DNA of 5,854 nt from Paracoccaceae bacterium (GTDB taxonomy: Bacteria; Pseudomonadota; Alphaproteobacteria; Rhodobacterales; Rhodobacteraceae): the NCBI GenBank assembly GCA_003250135.1, contig QKHF01000051.1:1-5854 (forward strand). Reading direction: 5' to 3'. Positions within the stretch are counted from its first letter, which is position 1. Each line of letters opens with the position of its first letter. Under the pieces are notes generated by a model, which worked only from the letters and a program-made list of their open reading frames with translations, made no database searches and was not told the DNA's origin. This document shows positions 4,583 through 5,854 of this stretch, one piece after another. The position numbers and the translations under genes are program-made.

Positions 4583-5854
4583 ATGCACGCCTACCGCTCC
4601 CATACCTGCGCCGATCTCCGCGCCAGCCACGCCGGAGAGACCGTTCGCCTCTCGGGCTGGGTCCACCGGGTGCGCGACCATGGCGGCATCCTGTTCATCG
4701 ACCTGCGCGACCATTACGGCGTCACCCAGGTGCTGGCCGACCCGGACAGCCCGGCCTTCGCCGAGGTGGAGAAGGTGCGCGCGGAATGGGTGATCCGCAT
4801 CGACGGCGTGGTGAAGACCCGCGATCCGGAGCTGGTGAACCCGAAGCTCCCGACCGGCGAGGTCGAGGTGTTCATCCGCGACATGGAGGTGCTGGGCGCG
4901 GCCGAGGAGCTGCCCCTGCCGGTCTTCGGCGAGCTGGACTATCCGGAGGAGACGCGCCTGAAGTACCGCTTCCTCGATCTTCGCCGCGAGAAGCTGCACA
5001 ACAACATCATGCTGCGCGCCGGCGTGATCGCCAGCCTCCGCCGCCGCATGGTCGAGCAGGGCTTCACCGAGTTCCAGACCCCGATCCTCACCGCCTCCTC
5101 GCCCGAGGGCGCGCGCGACTTCCTGGTGCCCAGCCGCCTGCATCCCGGCAAGTTCTACGCGCTGCCGCAGGCGCCGCAGCAGTTCAAGCAGCTGATCATG
5201 GTCGCGGGCTTTGACCGCTACTTCCAGATCGCGCCCTGCTTCCGCGACGAAGACCCGCGCGCCGACCGCTCGCCCACCGACTTCTACCAGCTTGACGTGG
5301 AGATGAGCTTCGTCACGCAGGAGGATGTCTTCGCCGCCGTCCAGCCGGTCATCCAAGGTGTGTTCGAGGAGTTCGGCGGCGGCCGCCCGGTCGATCCGGA
5401 CTGGCCGCTGATCTCCTACGCGGATTCCGCGCTTTGGTATGGCACCGACAAGCCCGACCTGCGCAACCCGATCAAGATGCAGGTCATGAGCGAGCATTTC
5501 CGCGGCTCGGGCTTCGCGATCTTCGCGAAACTCTTGGAAAACGAAGGGACCGAGATCCGCGCGATTCCCGCCCCCACCGGCGGCAGCCGCAAGTTCTGCG
5601 ACCGCATGAACGCGTTTGCGCAGAAGGAAGGCCTGCCGGGGATGGGCTACATCTTCTGGCGCAAGGGCGAGGACGGCGCGATGGAAGCCGCAGGGCCGCT
5701 CGCCAAGAACATCGGGCCCGAACGGACCGAGGCGATCCGGCAGCAGCTTTGCCTGGGCGAGGGCGACGCGGCCTTCTTCCTCGGCGGCAAGCCCGAACAG
5801 TTCGAGGGCGTCGCGGGCCGCGCACGCACCGAGATCGGTCGCGAACTGGGGCTG
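4583..5854 (+). CDS. aspS: Aspartyl-tRNA synthetase, C-terminus outside the window
   Basis: The 424 codons present cover about 70 percent of a bacterial-type AspRS (about 590 residues), a class II synthetase that charges tRNA with aspartate in the cytoplasm. The N-terminal OB-fold anticodon-binding domain spans about 1-105 (LSGWVHRVRDHGGILFIDLRD). The catalytic core starts near 125 (RLKYRFLDLRR). Motif 1 is around GFTEFQTPIL (160-169), the flipping loop is SPEGARDF (173-180), the aspartate-binding segment is PQAPQQFKQ (195-203, with Lys202), and motif 2 is FRDEDPRADR (220-229) with the alphaproteobacterial continuation SPTDFYQLDVE. YGTDKPDLRNP (286-296) precedes the bacterial GAD insertion, which fills the rest. 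Motif 3 lies beyond the window edge. His33 in RDHGG matches the residue linked to non-discriminating AspRS. The ATG at 4583 follows GAAGG (4570-4574) by 8 nt. The gene appears to have its own promoter behind a terminator. Confidence 0.97.
   Translation, partial: MHAYRSHTCADLRASHAGETVRLSGWVHRVRDHGGILFIDLRDHYGVTQVLADPDSPAFAEVEKVRAEWVIRIDGVVKTRDPELVNPKLPTGEVEVFIRDMEVLGAAEELPLPVFGELDYPEETRLKYRFLDLRREKLHNNIMLRAGVIASLRRRMVEQGFTEFQTPILTASSPEGARDFLVPSRLHPGKFYALPQAPQQFKQLIMVAGFDRYFQIAPCFRDEDPRADRSPTDFYQLDVEMSFVTQEDVFAAVQPVIQGVFEEFGGGRPVDPDWPLISYADSALWYGTDKPDLRNPIKMQVMSEHFRGSGFAIFAKLLENEGTEIRAIPAPTGGSRKFCDRMNAFAQKEGLPGMGYIFWRKGEDGAMEAAGPLAKNIGPERTEAIRQQLCLGEGDAAFFLGGKPEQFEGVAGRARTEIGRELGL

Noticed and set aside
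4490..5497. Long open frame (335 codons) on the minus strand opposite aspS
   Set aside because: Its translation is low-complexity, rich in Leu, Ala, Arg, His and Asp, with no recognisable fold. It is the expected antisense shadow of a GC-rich conserved gene.
1..5854. Mobile element, CRISPR array, toxin-antitoxin, defence or secondary-metabolite system
   Set aside because: No transposase, integrase, regular repeats, target-site duplications, tRNA genes or composition shifts typical of islands were seen. All seven genes read as chromosomal core or near-core genes.

Overview
This window looks like a stretch of core chromosome from an alphaproteobacterium, most likely a member of the Rhodobacteraceae/Rhodobacterales. 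The base composition is roughly two thirds G+C by eye. The aspartyl-tRNA synthetase has the alphaproteobacterial form of motif 2 (RADRSPTDFYQLD), and the betaine-type homocysteine methyltransferase, SufE and RNase D proteins read like those of marine Rhodobacterales. The placement is inferred from remembered protein signatures, not from a search.

Layout: seven protein genes fill almost the whole window. On the minus strand at the left edge are the N-terminal 113 codons of a homocysteine S-methyltransferase (1-339, running off the window) and, upstream of it in the same direction, a SufE cysteine-desulfurase activator (418-852). A 139-bp divergent gap with a central inverted repeat separates sufE from an uncharacterised small lipoprotein on the plus strand (992-1456). 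That gene converges, with a 12-bp gap, on ribonuclease D (1469-2641, minus). A second divergent gap (2642-2823), A+T-rich near its right side, leads into three plus-strand genes: a DODA/YgiD-type extradiol dioxygenase (2824-3621), an OmpA-family lipoprotein with glycine zippers (3772-4410), and aspS (4583 to the right edge, 424 codons present). A strong hairpin after the OmpA gene (4430-4459) looks like a terminator. The aspS leader holds a second hairpin and a possible 17-codon mini-ORF.

The genes serve separate housekeeping jobs: methionine synthesis, Fe-S cluster assembly, RNA processing, envelope anchoring and aminoacylation. They do not form one pathway. SufE and the methyltransferase may share a transcript. 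No mobile element, CRISPR array, RNA gene, phage gene, defence system or biosynthetic cluster is visible, and I do not see an undescribed system here. The points most worth a second look are the unknown lipoprotein opposite sufE, a hairpin overlapping the ribosome-binding site of the dioxygenase gene, and the aspS leader.
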